A stretch of 64,000 bases of DNA from Bacillota bacterium (GCA_023419605.1 JAEZXR010000073.1:16060-80059), one strand, 5' to 3'. Shown: positions 37,302 through 45,482, numbered from the stretch's first letter. Notes: generated by a model not told the origin, from the letters alone. A program made the numbers and translations.

Positions 37302-38954
37302 ATGAACAGAAACAGACCTAGATTGCTAATAGCAGTCATCCTGCTTTGCTTTGCACTTCTTACCGGAAGGGTATTCTACTTTCAAATTGTAAAAGGAGTA
37401 AGGCTGGCGAAGGCTGCTACAGGGCAAAGAGTTGCAAATGTTGATTTTGAAAAACCCAGGGGCAATATTCTGGACCGGAACGGGATTCCTTTGACCAATA
37501 GAAATCCGAAATCAGTCATTGCTCTAAAGCCGCTGTCCTTAAAAGGCAAAGAAAATGATCTCCAAAAGATTTGTGATATACTGAGAATCAACTATACCGA
37601 CATACGAAGACAGATCGGAATTAAAAGGGAACCGATCTTGGTTGACACCGATGAGGAGAGTAAAAATCAGATACTGGATATGCACCTGGAAGGTGTTTCT
37701 GCCGTTAATACCTTGAAGCGGTATGATGAAAATTCTGTGGCTAGGCATTTGCTGGGCTATATAAAAAAGGTGGATCAGGTTGGAGAAACGGGAATTGAAA
37801 AAGCCTATGAGGACATTTTAAAAATTGACGGTGAAAATAAGATTGGCGTTGTTACAGATGCCAGATATAATTTGCTGCCAGGGATCGGATACAGGGTTAT
37901 GACAGCGGAAAGCAAAAACTCCAATGTAATGCTTACCCTGGACTATCACATCCAGCGAATTGTGGAGGATGTTCTTGATGACCACAGGATTACAGGAGCA
38001 GTGGTGATTGAGGACGTTACTACGGGTGATATTGTGGCTATGGCCAGCAAGCCTGACTATGATCAAAATGATGTAGGGAAATTCCTGGAGAATTCGAACA
38101 ACGCATTGTTTAACAGAGCGGTGGCATCCTATAACCTCGGCTCCATATTTAAAATTGTAGATGTTGCCAAATACATGGAACTGAATATGCCTACAGATCA
38201 GGTGTATTATTGTCCGGGATTTATCAAGGTTGGAGATAAGGAATTCAGATGTTCTTCCTATGAAAAGGGAGGCAATGGATGGGTAAATCTGGAGGAAGCT
38301 TTTTCCGTTTCATGTAATACCTATTTTATCAATATGGGAATCAGTATGGGACATAAAAATATTATTGAAATGGCCCAGCGGTTTGGCTTTGGAAAAACCA
38401 CGGGAATTGAAGCCCAGGGCATACCCGAGTCTGCCGGAAATCTTCCTGCCATATCTAAAAGCCTGACGGATGGAAACACTGCCAATATCGCCATCGGACA
38501 GGGGGATGTTATGGCTACGCCGCTGCAGGTGGCAGATTTGATTGCAACGGTAGCCAATGGTGGGATTAAGAACAAAGTGAACATCGTTGATTCCATCGTG
38601 GATAATGAACTGAATAAGAAAAAGCTGATAAAGACCCAGGAGGGAAGCAGAGTTATATCCAAGGATATTGCGGATTATATTAAAACCCTGATGGAGGATG
38701 TAACAGCCAAGGGAACGGGTACCAAGGCCCATTTGGAAGAGTACGGGGGTGCTGCCGGTAAAACCGGCAGTGCAGAGACCGGACAGTATGTAAGTGGGAG
38801 GAAGGTGGTTCATGCCTGGTTTGGCGGGTATTTCCCCCAGAAGCAGCCCAGGTATTCCATGGCAGTTTTTATTGAAGATGGTAAAGCTGGCGGGGCGGCT
38901 GCCGCACCTATATTTGCAGAGATCGCGCAGGAGATTTTGAAACGGGGATTGTAG
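37302..38954 (+). CDS. Class B penicillin-binding protein (SpoVD/FtsI-like transpeptidase)
   Basis: From the ATG at 37302 (AGGGGG upstream) the product has 550 residues. A membrane helix (LLIAVILLCFALLTGRVFYF) is followed by the dimerisation domain (GNILDRNGIPLTNRNPK) and the transpeptidase domain with all three motifs: SIFK (the active-site serine), SCN and KTGS. There is no PASTA tail. It cross-links peptidoglycan outside the membrane. Its place next to sigK suggests a sporulation role, for instance cortex synthesis like SpoVD; this is inference from position. Confidence 0.88.
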   Translation: MNRNRPRLLIAVILLCFALLTGRVFYFQIVKGVRLAKAATGQRVANVDFEKPRGNILDRNGIPLTNRNPKSVIALKPLSLKGKENDLQKICDILRINYTDIRRQIGIKREPILVDTDEESKNQILDMHLEGVSAVNTLKRYDENSVARHLLGYIKKVDQVGETGIEKAYEDILKIDGENKIGVVTDARYNLLPGIGYRVMTAESKNSNVMLTLDYHIQRIVEDVLDDHRITGAVVIEDVTTGDIVAMASKPDYDQNDVGKFLENSNNALFNRAVASYNLGSIFKIVDVAKYMELNMPTDQVYYCPGFIKVGDKEFRCSSYEKGGNGWVNLEEAFSVSCNTYFINMGISMGHKNIIEMAQRFGFGKTTGIEAQGIPESAGNLPAISKSLTDGNTANIAIGQGDVMATPLQVADLIATVANGGIKNKVNIVDSIVDNELNKKKLIKTQEGSRVISKDIADYIKTLMEDVTAKGTGTKAHLEEYGGAAGKTGSAETGQYVSGRKVVHAWFGGYFPQKQPRYSMAVFIEDGKAGGAAAAPIFAEIAQEILKRGL

Positions 38955-39206
38955 GGATCCGTGAGTGATCGCTTCTCTCAGAAGGAGTGATGCATTGGAA
39001 TATGGCCATAAGCCATGAATTGATGAGTTTGAATGGCGTGAACCCTTTGCACCCCTGCGGGTCAATACCTATGAGGGTATAAATTTGGCTGATGATGTAA
39101 GTCATTGTCTCTACTGCAGATCATTCATAGCTTCCGAAGAGGGAGAAGATGAAAATCTATATTTAAAAAATTTTTTTATAAACAGGCACCCATTTTTTTG
39201 CGGCTA

Positions 39207-39214
39207 CATATACT
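39207..39214 (+). promoter_or_regulatory. Possible sporulation-sigma -10 element ahead of sigK
   Basis: CATATACT resembles the -10 of sigma-E/sigma-K promoters, and CACC 16 bp upstream (39187-39190) fits a sigma-K-type -35. It sits inside a GGCTAC/GTAGCC dyad (39202-39225). The 290-bp gap between the PBP gene and sigK has nothing else recognisable. Confidence 0.3.
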
Positions 39215-39247
39215 GTAAAGTAGCCTATTTTATTGGGGGTGCTTTAT

Positions 39248-39613
39248 TTGTTGTCCTTGTTTTTTTCTGGAATCATAGAATTGATCAGCAATATGTTCTT
39301 TATGGTTGGCTATGTTTCGAATGCAAATTCTTTTCCGCAGCCGCTGAGTCCGGAAGAGGAACAGCGCTATATCGAAATGTATAAGAACGGTGATGAGGAA
39401 GCAAGAAATATTTTAATTGAGAGAAATTTGCGGCTTGTCGCTCACATTGTAAAAAAATACTCGGCCAACAACAATGACTCCGATGATCTCATATCCATAG
39501 GTACTATTGGATTAATAAAAGCAATCTCTACTTTTGACCATGAAAAAGGTACAAGACTTGCAACTTACGCAGCACGCTGCATTGAAAATGAGAATTTAAT
39601 GTCAAAAGGGTAG
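39248..39613 (+). CDS. sigK: Sigma-K, 5' half (pro-sequence, region 2), interrupted by skin element
   Basis: Best start is TTG at 39248, seven bases after GGGGGT. The first 20 or so residues are hydrophobic ([18 protein letters not shown]) and match the pro-sequence that tethers pro-sigma-K to membrane until SpoIVFB cleavage. Then come [17 protein letters not shown], region 2 ([14 protein letters not shown]) and the -10-recognising segment [13 protein letters not shown] and [10 protein letters not shown]. After Glu at 39590-39592 the frame enters the element and stops at 39613 (NLMSKG). Regions 3-4 are missing here and are found at 44734. Sigma-K drives late mother-cell transcription. It is a split gene rather than a dead one. 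Confidence 0.92.
   Translation: MLSLFFSGIIELISNMFFMVGYVSNANSFPQPLSPEEEQRYIEMYKNGDEEARNILIERNLRLVAHIVKKYSANNNDSDDLISIGTIGLIKAISTFDHEKGTRLATYAARCIENENLMSKG
39590..39593 (+). other. Left recombination core of the sigK element
   Basis: GAGA at 39590-39593 lies within a 12-base block that is 10/12 identical to 44734-44745. The sigK frame departs from the family immediately after it. It is the upstream crossover site inferred from restoring the conserved Glu-Ile-Leu-Met. Confidence 0.75.
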
Positions 39614-39683
39614 ATGGAAGTCTTATGAACATGGTATACTTGTATTTATGAGCAAAAACCCTTTCCGAAAGGAATCATAGAAT

Positions 39684-40250
39684 ATGACATATGAAGAGGC
39701 ATTGAAAATACTGCAGAGTTTTACGGTGGAACCGGGCCACGACTGGGACAGGCACTGTATGAAAGTGGCAGATATCGCTTATAGACTGGCTCTTGAACTT
39801 CAGAAATATATAGGCATTAACCCAGAAAAGGTAAGAGTGATGGGGCTTGTACATGACTTTGGCAGAAATGTGACGCAGGACCCTTACAGGCACTCCTATG
39901 AGGGATATCGGCTCATGAAGAAGCTGGGTTACCCTGAGTACGCAAGAATTTGTGTTTGCCACTCCAATGGTACCTATAAGGCGGAGGAGCTGGAAGAATA
40001 CGGATTAGAACCGGAAGACTTTTTTGCAAAGACACTGGAGGAGAAATTAGTATTTATTGCTGACAGCCTGGAGTGCAAGGGGCAGATTATCCGGCATGAC
40101 GTGAGAATTGCGCAAACCATTGAACGATATAGGAACAGGAATCCAGAGTTTATTCCGGTATTGGAAAGCAAACTGGAAGAGTTTAAGGCCTTTGACAAGG
40201 AAATCCGGGAGATTATAGGAAAGAGTATTTATGAGTTTTTCGGAATTTAA
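39684..40250 (+). CDS. HD domain hydrolase (cargo of the sigK element)
   Basis: A 188-residue protein with an HD-superfamily layout: His in RHCMKVADIAYRLA, the HD pair in MGLVHDFGRNV, later His residues in YRHSYEGYRL and CVCHSNGTY, and an Asp in VFIADSLECKG. These are the metal ligands of HD phosphohydrolases. Substrate is unknown; it lacks HD-GYP signatures. The ATG follows AAAGGAA. It is the first gene after the left junction and ends in a strong two-way terminator shared with the flippase gene. Confidence 0.8.
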   Translation: MTYEEALKILQSFTVEPGHDWDRHCMKVADIAYRLALELQKYIGINPEKVRVMGLVHDFGRNVTQDPYRHSYEGYRLMKKLGYPEYARICVCHSNGTYKAEELEEYGLEPEDFFAKTLEEKLVFIADSLECKGQIIRHDVRIAQTIERYRNRNPEFIPVLESKLEEFKAFDKEIREIIGKSIYEFFGI

Positions 40251-40295
40251 AAGGATGTAAAAATGCGGTGTTTCACCGCATTTTTACATCCTTTT
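40249..40295. terminator. Perfect 22-bp hairpin, bidirectional terminator
   Basis: Arms 40249-40270 and 40274-40295 are perfectly complementary around a TTT loop, between the convergent HD and flippase genes. T-rich in both directions. Confidence 0.9.
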
Positions 40296-41919
40296 AAATT
40301 TTCTGTTCTCTATTTTGAAGACGCTGGAGAAGTCCGGAAGGAATAAAACGGCGAAGTCCACCTGGAACGGAATTCAGATCCTCCGCAGTAATTCCGCCCA
40401 TCAGTACCAGAACATAGAAATAGAGTATTCCGCCCACGCCAATGGCAGCGACAACAGCAATAGCATTGGTCAGGTATCCCTCACCTGCAAAGGAGAGTAA
40501 TTTGGATAGTCCCAGGTAGCTCAGGCCGGCCCCCAGGCTCATTACTACTGAGGAAACCGCGGGCTTTAGGGCTATGGAGGCCAGGTTTATTCGTACTTTA
40601 AGGAAGCGGTTGATGGCAATTCCGTTTAACACAAGAGGGAGTGCATATCCCGCTGCGCTTCCGATAATGGCTCCGTAGATATTAATGGAGGGAATCGCAA
40701 TCAGGAGATAGTTCAGCACTACTTTTATAATGATTCCCCATAACAGGTTAAAGGTGACTACATATAATTTGCCACAACTTTGCAAAACGCTGTTTTGGAT
40801 CTGCACGATGCACATGAGAACCAGAACAACGGCCCCATACATCATAATGCGGTAGCTTTCACCAAAACCGATAAAAGCATAAATCGGGCGGCTTAGAACT
40901 GCCAGTCCCGCAGCAGAAGGAATTGCAATAAGCATACACAGGCGGAAGGCGTAATTGATCCTGTTTTGCGTCAATTCCCGGTTTTTTACCGCCAAAGCTC
41001 CGGCAATAGCGGGTATAATGGCGGCGGCCAGGGACGTAATCAGTGCGATGGGGACGTTCATCAACTGGACATACCGGCTGAGATACCCGAACAGTGCTGA
41101 AGCTCTCTCATCACTAAAGCCAGCAGCAAGTAACCTGCTTTTTGTATTCCAGGTATCAATGAGGTTTCCTGCATAGGTCAATCCAACCGACAAGGTGATG
41201 GGTACACTGTAAGCAACAATCCTTCTCACAAGTTGTTCGTAGGATAGTCTTTGAACAGGCAGGTGCGCTTCTCCTTTGCCCACCACAAACTTACGGTTTC
41301 TTCGATAACTGATAACAAGGTAACCGGCGGCCACTAAAGCGCCCAGGGATGTACCGATGGTTCCGCCGGCGCAAGCGGCAGCAACTCCGTAACGCAGAAG
41401 CAGATAAGCAAAAAGCAATGTAAAGACAGTGTTTATGACCTGCTCCAGAATTTGTGAAATTGCGGTGGGAGTCATATTTCCCCTTCCCTGGAAATATCCT
41501 CTGTAAGCCGAAGCTACGGCTGTAAACAGGAGGGTAGGGGAAAGTGCCATAATGGCTAAATGAGCCTCAGGAAACTTAACCAACACCGCCAAGGACTTTG
41601 CTGCTGCAAGTAAAAGCAGGGACATGACGGTGCCCAGCACTAACAGCAGTGAACGGGCTATTTTAAAGCTGCGGATAGCATCCTTATAATTTTTTACTGC
41701 GGCCAATTCCGAAATCAGCTTGGATATGGCGACGGGAACTCCCGAATTGGTCAAAACATAGATAAAGACATATACACTGTAGGCAGCCGTGTATATGCCG
41801 TAGCCGGGATCACCGATAATAGCGATTAAAAACGGTATGTACAAAAAGGATAAAACTTTAACAACTAATCCGGCAGCCGACAAAACGGCAAAGCCTTTTG
41901 AAACAGATTGCTCCTTCAT
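40294..41919 (-). CDS. Polysaccharide/lipid II flippase, SpoVB/MurJ-like (MOP superfamily)
   Basis: The ATG at 41919 is preceded by AAGGAG with six-base spacing and gives 541 residues. The protein is strongly hydrophobic with about 14 helices; family features are GFAVLSAAGLVVKVLSFLY, the NSGVPVAISKLISE loop after helix 2 and SAYRGYFQGRGNMTPTAISQ. SpoVB and related proteins move lipid-linked precursors across the membrane; SpoVB is needed for the spore cortex in B. subtilis. Lying inside the sigK element is unusual, since the gene would leave the mother-cell chromosome on excision. Whether it is a sporulation protein or a general flippase cannot be decided from sequence. Confidence 0.85.
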   Translation of the reverse strand: MKEQSVSKGFAVLSAAGLVVKVLSFLYIPFLIAIIGDPGYGIYTAAYSVYVFIYVLTNSGVPVAISKLISELAAVKNYKDAIRSFKIARSLLLVLGTVMSLLLLAAAKSLAVLVKFPEAHLAIMALSPTLLFTAVASAYRGYFQGRGNMTPTAISQILEQVINTVFTLLFAYLLLRYGVAAACAGGTIGTSLGALVAAGYLVISYRRNRKFVVGKGEAHLPVQRLSYEQLVRRIVAYSVPITLSVGLTYAGNLIDTWNTKSRLLAAGFSDERASALFGYLSRYVQLMNVPIALITSLAAAIIPAIAGALAVKNRELTQNRINYAFRLCMLIAIPSAAGLAVLSRPIYAFIGFGESYRIMMYGAVVLVLMCIVQIQNSVLQSCGKLYVVTFNLLWGIIIKVVLNYLLIAIPSINIYGAIIGSAAGYALPLVLNGIAINRFLKVRINLASIALKPAVSSVVMSLGAGLSYLGLSKLLSFAGEGYLTNAIAVVAAIGVGGILYFYVLVLMGGITAEDLNSVPGGLRRFIPSGLLQRLQNREQKI

Positions 41920-42220
41920 ACTTAGCTCCTTAAAAACCGATTGCATAATACTATACGATAGAAAAATATGTTTATCATTATATCAGAATTAGAGAAAAAG
42001 GTACATGTTGAAATTATAGACACATGCAATATATACTAATACGCAAAGCGCGTACTATTTATTAAGGTAATTTCTATGGAAGTATATGTAAAATTATGAT
42101 TGCATTCATTGATATTTCCTATAATTCCATATACAATAATACTATATTTCTTCTGTAAATTCTTTACGCGATGATTACAGGTGTAAAGGGTCGGAAAATT
42201 CAGTAATAGGAGGTAGAAGC
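41920..42220. other. Divergent promoter region inside the sigK element
   Basis: This 301-bp AT-rich region separates the flippase gene (minus) from the nitroreductase-family gene (plus). A plus-strand promoter is visible at 42109-42137: TTGATA, 17 bp, TACAAT. No open reading frame of note was seen. Confidence 0.6.
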
Positions 42221-43012
42221 ATGAATGCGTTTGAAGCGATATTCATCCGAAAATCCATAAGAAAGTATGACGAAGCAGGCCTGTCCAAAGAAATGCTGGA
42301 AAAGGTAGAGGATATTATTCGAAAAGCAGACCGGCTTTACAGCGATATCGATATGAAAATACATATCGTAGAAGAAGGAAAAAAGATACAAGCCATTAGT
42401 TCCGGCTTTATCGGCAGCTACGGGAAAATCTATGGCCCTCACTATCTAGTAATGACTTCGGTAGAAAAAGAAGGTTACCTGGAGAATATAGGGTATACTC
42501 TGGAAAATGTTGTACTGGAACTGGCTGCCCTGGGAATCGGAACCTGCTGGATTGGCGGTTCTATAAAAAAGAATCTTCTGGACGGCATCATTCATATACC
42601 GACAGGGCATACACCGGTTATTGTCATTTCTTTTGGGAAGCCGTCCAAGGGAAACGAGCTGATTCGGAGTGAAGCCGGCAAGGTGAAAAGGAAGCCGCTT
42701 TCAGAGATTCTCTCAGGAGGGATGGAGGGGGAATGGAAGGATATCATGGAAGCTGTGAGGCTTGCCCCGTCGGCGGTCAATTTGCAGCCCTGGCGCTTTA
42801 GCTTTTCAAATGAATATATTCATGCTTTTGTCGTTAAAAGGGGAGGGCTTATGTCAAAACACCTGAGTCTGATGAATCGGATCGACATCGGCATTTCCCT
42901 GAGCCATCTGGCTATCGCGGCCAGACATTTCAACAAGGACCTTCGTTTTGAAAAACTGCCGGGTGTTTTGGAGAAGGGCCTCATATATATAACAAGTGCC
43001 GCCAGGCAATAG
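42221..43012 (+). CDS. Nitroreductase-family protein (cargo of the sigK element)
   Basis: A 263-residue protein with a nitroreductase-like fold. The N-terminal FIRKSIRKYDEAGLS matches the R-R/K-S-x-R-x-F/Y start of the family; LELAALGIGTCWIGG fits the FMN-binding strand; AVRLAPSAVNLQPWRFSF repeats the A-P-S-x-x-N-x-Q-P-W-x-F motif, here late in the chain. This matches the nitroreductase subgroup called the putative TM nitroreductase family. It would bind FMN; the substrate is unknown. AGGAGG precedes the ATG. It converges on the recombinase gene with 21 bp between. Confidence 0.8.
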   Translation: MNAFEAIFIRKSIRKYDEAGLSKEMLEKVEDIIRKADRLYSDIDMKIHIVEEGKKIQAISSGFIGSYGKIYGPHYLVMTSVEKEGYLENIGYTLENVVLELAALGIGTCWIGGSIKKNLLDGIIHIPTGHTPVIVISFGKPSKGNELIRSEAGKVKRKPLSEILSGGMEGEWKDIMEAVRLAPSAVNLQPWRFSFSNEYIHAFVVKRGGLMSKHLSLMNRIDIGISLSHLAIAARHFNKDLRFEKLPGVLEKGLIYITSAARQ

Positions 43013-43033
43013 TGACACCCCTTTAACGACGCC

Positions 43034-44536
43034 TTAAAAGCCCGTAATCCGGATTTCATTCTTGTAAACGATGATTTCCTTTACCAGGGAGCGGATTAGG
43101 TATTGTTTATCCTCAAAGGTCAGATTACCGCTGTCTTTGAGGATATAATAATCCCATGCGGCTTCTGTTGTGTTTCGGAAGGAAGCGGCAGCTCCTTCCG
43201 GTTCCTGCTTTGCAAGAAGTAGATCCCTCGTTTTTACAATACTGGCTTCTTCCGCATTGATCTGTCGAAGCCTCCGGCGTATATCCTCCAGGCCTGCTTC
43301 ACCCAATTCCTCTCCTAATACGGACATCATTTGGATAAGGTTGCTTCGGGCCTTTTGGATTTCTGACAGGCGATGGCTTATATCCATTACATTCGTACCT
43401 TGCAAGGGTGCAGTGTCGTGTACCGGTAATTCCGCTGCAGTAAGAGACTTTAGCTGCTTCACTACCATATCCCATACCAGGCGATCCAGAAGCTCGGCTT
43501 TTACCCGGTTCCCACAGCCTCTGTTTTTTGCTCCTGCAGTTCCTTTGATATCACTGTATTCCAGAACATAGACACCCCAGTTTTTTGATTTCCTGCCTGT
43601 CAGGGTATTCCCGCAAGTTCCGCATCGAACCAGGCCGCTGAGCAAATAAGAGTGTTTATTTTTACCTGACCACCTACGCCGGGATTCTTCCAATAGTTTT
43701 TGAACATAGAAAAATATTTCACGGTCTATAATGGGAGGACAGGGAACCTGTATCCACTCTTCGGAAGGCCGCTGGCGAAGCGGAACACGGTCATCCGCAG
43801 CAAGGAACCGATTTGCAAGCATACCTTCACAGTTCCAGCGGTTTTGATAAAATTCCCCGATATAAGCCCGATTCATAAGGAGCTGCCGGACTACCTGCCG
43901 GTGCCATCCCTTTGCGCCGCGTTTTGTGGGAACCCCTTGCTCTGTCAGGTATTTGGCGATTCCATTGATACCTGCTGCGCTGTCAGGCTTGCCGGCAAAG
44001 AGGCGGAATATTGTTTTTACCATCTCTGCTTCAAGGGGATTCACCACCATCTGCTGAGTATTTATATCATAGTCATAGCCATAAACACCATAATCACGAA
44101 CTACATGGCCCTGGCGGGCCTTTTCGCGCCGTCCCCGGGATGTGCGTTCATTGATCTTGGCTTTCTCAAACTCCGATATGGCGCCTCGCAGCTGGTAAAA
44201 CAGCTTTCCCTCGGGACTCTGACCATACTCACCATTTACAAAGACCAAGGCCGACTTTTTTTCAATTTCCTCCGATAGAATCAGTTGGTTCATCAACTTA
44301 CGGGATAGCCGGTCCGGGTCCAAACACAGGACCTTTGAAAACTTACCCTGGGCAACATCCTTTCTCAGGCGGGATAGTTGGGGTCTGTCAAGGATTTCTC
44401 CTGAAATTCCCTCATCGACGTATTCGATGATATCCTCACAACCTGCCAGTTTCCTGCATTCCCTGATCTGGTCCTGCAGGCTGTATCCCTTCCGGGCCTG
44501 CTCCTCCGTACTCACCCTGGCATAAATCGCTATCAT
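43034..44536 (-). CDS. Large serine recombinase, SpoIVCA-like
   Basis: A 500-residue recombinase, the same length class as B. subtilis SpoIVCA. The catalytic serine lies in IYARVSTEEQARKGYSLQDQ (Ser near residue 9), with the resolvase-fold arginines in LDPDRLSRKLMNQL. A recombinase domain (GVYGYDYD, GINGIAKYLTEQGVP) and a zinc ribbon (RCGTCGNTL and the later cysteine in NRGCGNRVK) follow, then a coiled coil. Such enzymes excise the sigK element in the mother cell. The gene abuts the right junction, facing into the element. AAGGAG precedes the ATG. Confidence 0.95.
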   Translation of the reverse strand: MIAIYARVSTEEQARKGYSLQDQIRECRKLAGCEDIIEYVDEGISGEILDRPQLSRLRKDVAQGKFSKVLCLDPDRLSRKLMNQLILSEEIEKKSALVFVNGEYGQSPEGKLFYQLRGAISEFEKAKINERTSRGRREKARQGHVVRDYGVYGYDYDINTQQMVVNPLEAEMVKTIFRLFAGKPDSAAGINGIAKYLTEQGVPTKRGAKGWHRQVVRQLLMNRAYIGEFYQNRWNCEGMLANRFLAADDRVPLRQRPSEEWIQVPCPPIIDREIFFYVQKLLEESRRRWSGKNKHSYLLSGLVRCGTCGNTLTGRKSKNWGVYVLEYSDIKGTAGAKNRGCGNRVKAELLDRLVWDMVVKQLKSLTAAELPVHDTAPLQGTNVMDISHRLSEIQKARSNLIQMMSVLGEELGEAGLEDIRRRLRQINAEEASIVKTRDLLLAKQEPEGAAASFRNTTEAAWDYYILKDSGNLTFEDKQYLIRSLVKEIIVYKNEIRITGF

Positions 44537-44645
44537 TCTGCATCAGCTTCTCCTTTACGTATTTTTCCTTCAGATAATTGCAGCACATCTGCAGTGCTTT
44601 TGCCCAGTGTTCTCCTGGGATGAAGGTTGTTTTCACGTCAGTCAC
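44436..44645 (-). CDS. Possible short leader ORF overlapping the recombinase start
   Basis: A GTG-initiated frame starts at 44645 and its first 36 codons (opening MTDVKTTFIPGEHWAKALQM) lie upstream of the recombinase ATG; the rest overlaps the recombinase in another frame. It may be a translational leader, a small partner protein, or nothing. It is not recognised as a known directionality factor. Confidence 0.25.
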   Translation of the reverse strand: MTDVKTTFIPGEHWAKALQMCCNYLKEKYVKEKLMQNDSDLCQGEYGGAGPEGIQPAGPDQGMQETGRL

Positions 44646-44733
44646 ACTCCCAAACGGATGTATACACTATAAAGTATGAAGAGCACGGATTGTCTAATGA
44701 CACGTGAACAACCCATATTCTGTAATGAAACCG

Positions 44734-44737
44734 GAGA
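44734..44737 (+). other. Right recombination core of the sigK element
   Basis: GAGA begins the 12-base block shared with the left end (10/12). Family-like sigma-K sequence resumes at this Glu codon. Confidence 0.75.
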
Positions 44738-45102
44738 TTTTGATGCAGATACGGTCGACAAAGAAAATACAGAGTGAGGTTTCTTTGCAGGATCCAATCG
44801 GAGTGGATCGGGAGGGTAACGAAATTACTCTCATTGACGTGATTGGCAACGAGGGTGAGTCGGTAGTAGAGGAAGTTGAACTGAAAATGCAGGTTAGAAA
44901 GCTGTATAATAAGATGAAGGCCGTTCTGAAGAACAGAGAAAAAACTGTTTTGGAACTACGCTATGGCTTAGCCAACGGAAGCAGTAAAACCCAGAGGGAA
45001 ATCGCGAAGATGCTGGGAATTTCCAGATCCTATGTTTCCAGAATAGAGAAAAAAGCAATTAAGAAGTTAAGTCGTGAGCTAAAACCGGAAAGCTGCAATT
45101 AG
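44734..45102 (+). CDS. sigK: Sigma-K, 3' half (regions 3-4)
   Basis: From GAG at 44734 the translation ILMQIRSTKKIQSEVSLQDP continues sigma-K exactly where the 5' half stops, through the region 3 segment DPIGVDREGNEITLIDVIGN to the region 4 helix-turn-helix (QREIAKMLGISRSYVSRIEK) and the end at 45102. Ten codons upstream (44704-44733) stay open but belong to the element. Joined to the 5' half it gives 236 residues in all; the family is about 230-240. On its own it has no start with a good ribosome-binding site. A terminator follows at once. Confidence 0.92.
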   Translation, partial: EILMQIRSTKKIQSEVSLQDPIGVDREGNEITLIDVIGNEGESVVEEVELKMQVRKLYNKMKAVLKNREKTVLELRYGLANGSSKTQREIAKMLGISRSYVSRIEKKAIKKLSRELKPESCN

Positions 45103-45116
45103 CGGCTTTCTTTTTT
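45088..45116 (+). terminator. Rho-independent terminator after sigK
   Basis: GAAAGCTGC and GCGGCTTTC with loop AATTA, followed by TTTTTT; the stem overlaps the last sigK codons. Confidence 0.88.
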
Positions 45117-45125
45117 GTCCGCTTG

Positions 45126-45482
45126 TTAAAGAATTTCCGGCAGGGCCACGGTCATGCCAGGATAGAGAAGGTCAGGGTTAAGGATTCCCGGATTATAAGC
45201 CAGTACCTCATTCAGAGTGATTTGATAGCCGTAGAAATACAGTAACCGCCGATTGTAATTAGTAACGATCGATACCAATGTATCACCGGGTTTAACAGTA
45301 TACGTAATCAGAGGAACTACTCTGGGAATATTAATTACCTGCCCGGGATAAATCAAATTCGGATTCCTTATCTGCGGGTTTACCAGCAGAATTTGGCGCA
45401 GGGTGAAATAGCCTGAGTTCTTGGCGATTTTGTCCAAAGTGTCACCGGATTTGACTGTGTAGGGGTCCACATACACAAACAT
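45126..45482 (-). CDS. Double LysM domain protein
   Basis: A 118-residue protein (start ATG at 45482; GGAGAGG close by) made almost wholly of two LysM repeats: YTVKSGDTLDKIAKNSGY with PGQVINIP, and YTVKPGDTLVSIVTNYN with PGMTVALP. LysM binds N-acetylglucosamine polymers such as peptidoglycan. There is no signal peptide or catalytic domain. Next to sigK it might be a spore coat/cortex-localised protein like SafA, which lacks a signal peptide too; this is inference. A longer frame to 45539 has weaker start context. Confidence 0.85.
   Translation of the reverse strand: MFVYVDPYTVKSGDTLDKIAKNSGYFTLRQILLVNPQIRNPNLIYPGQVINIPRVVPLITYTVKPGDTLVSIVTNYNRRLLYFYGYQITLNEVLAYNPGILNPDLLYPGMTVALPEIL

Larger units (their letters stand above)
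39590..44733. mobile_element. sigK-intervening (skin-type) element, 5,144 bp
   Basis: The segment separates the halves of sigK and carries its own large serine recombinase on the minus strand beside the 3' half. Deleting 39590-44733 joins the halves in frame. Contents in order are an HD hydrolase, a SpoVB/MurJ-type flippase (minus), a nitroreductase-family protein and the recombinase (minus). There are no phage head, tail or lysis genes, so it is much smaller than the B. subtilis skin. The known model is excision in the mother cell by the recombinase before sigma-K is made. Confidence 0.9.

Noticed and set aside
39248..39613. The 5' half of sigK as a simple pseudogene
   Set aside because: The 3' half exists in the same orientation, the halves join in frame, and a recombinase lies between, so it is a split gene.
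43034..44536. The recombinase as a sign of a large prophage
   Set aside because: No capsid, tail, portal, terminase or lysis genes were seen on either side; the element is bounded by the sigK halves.
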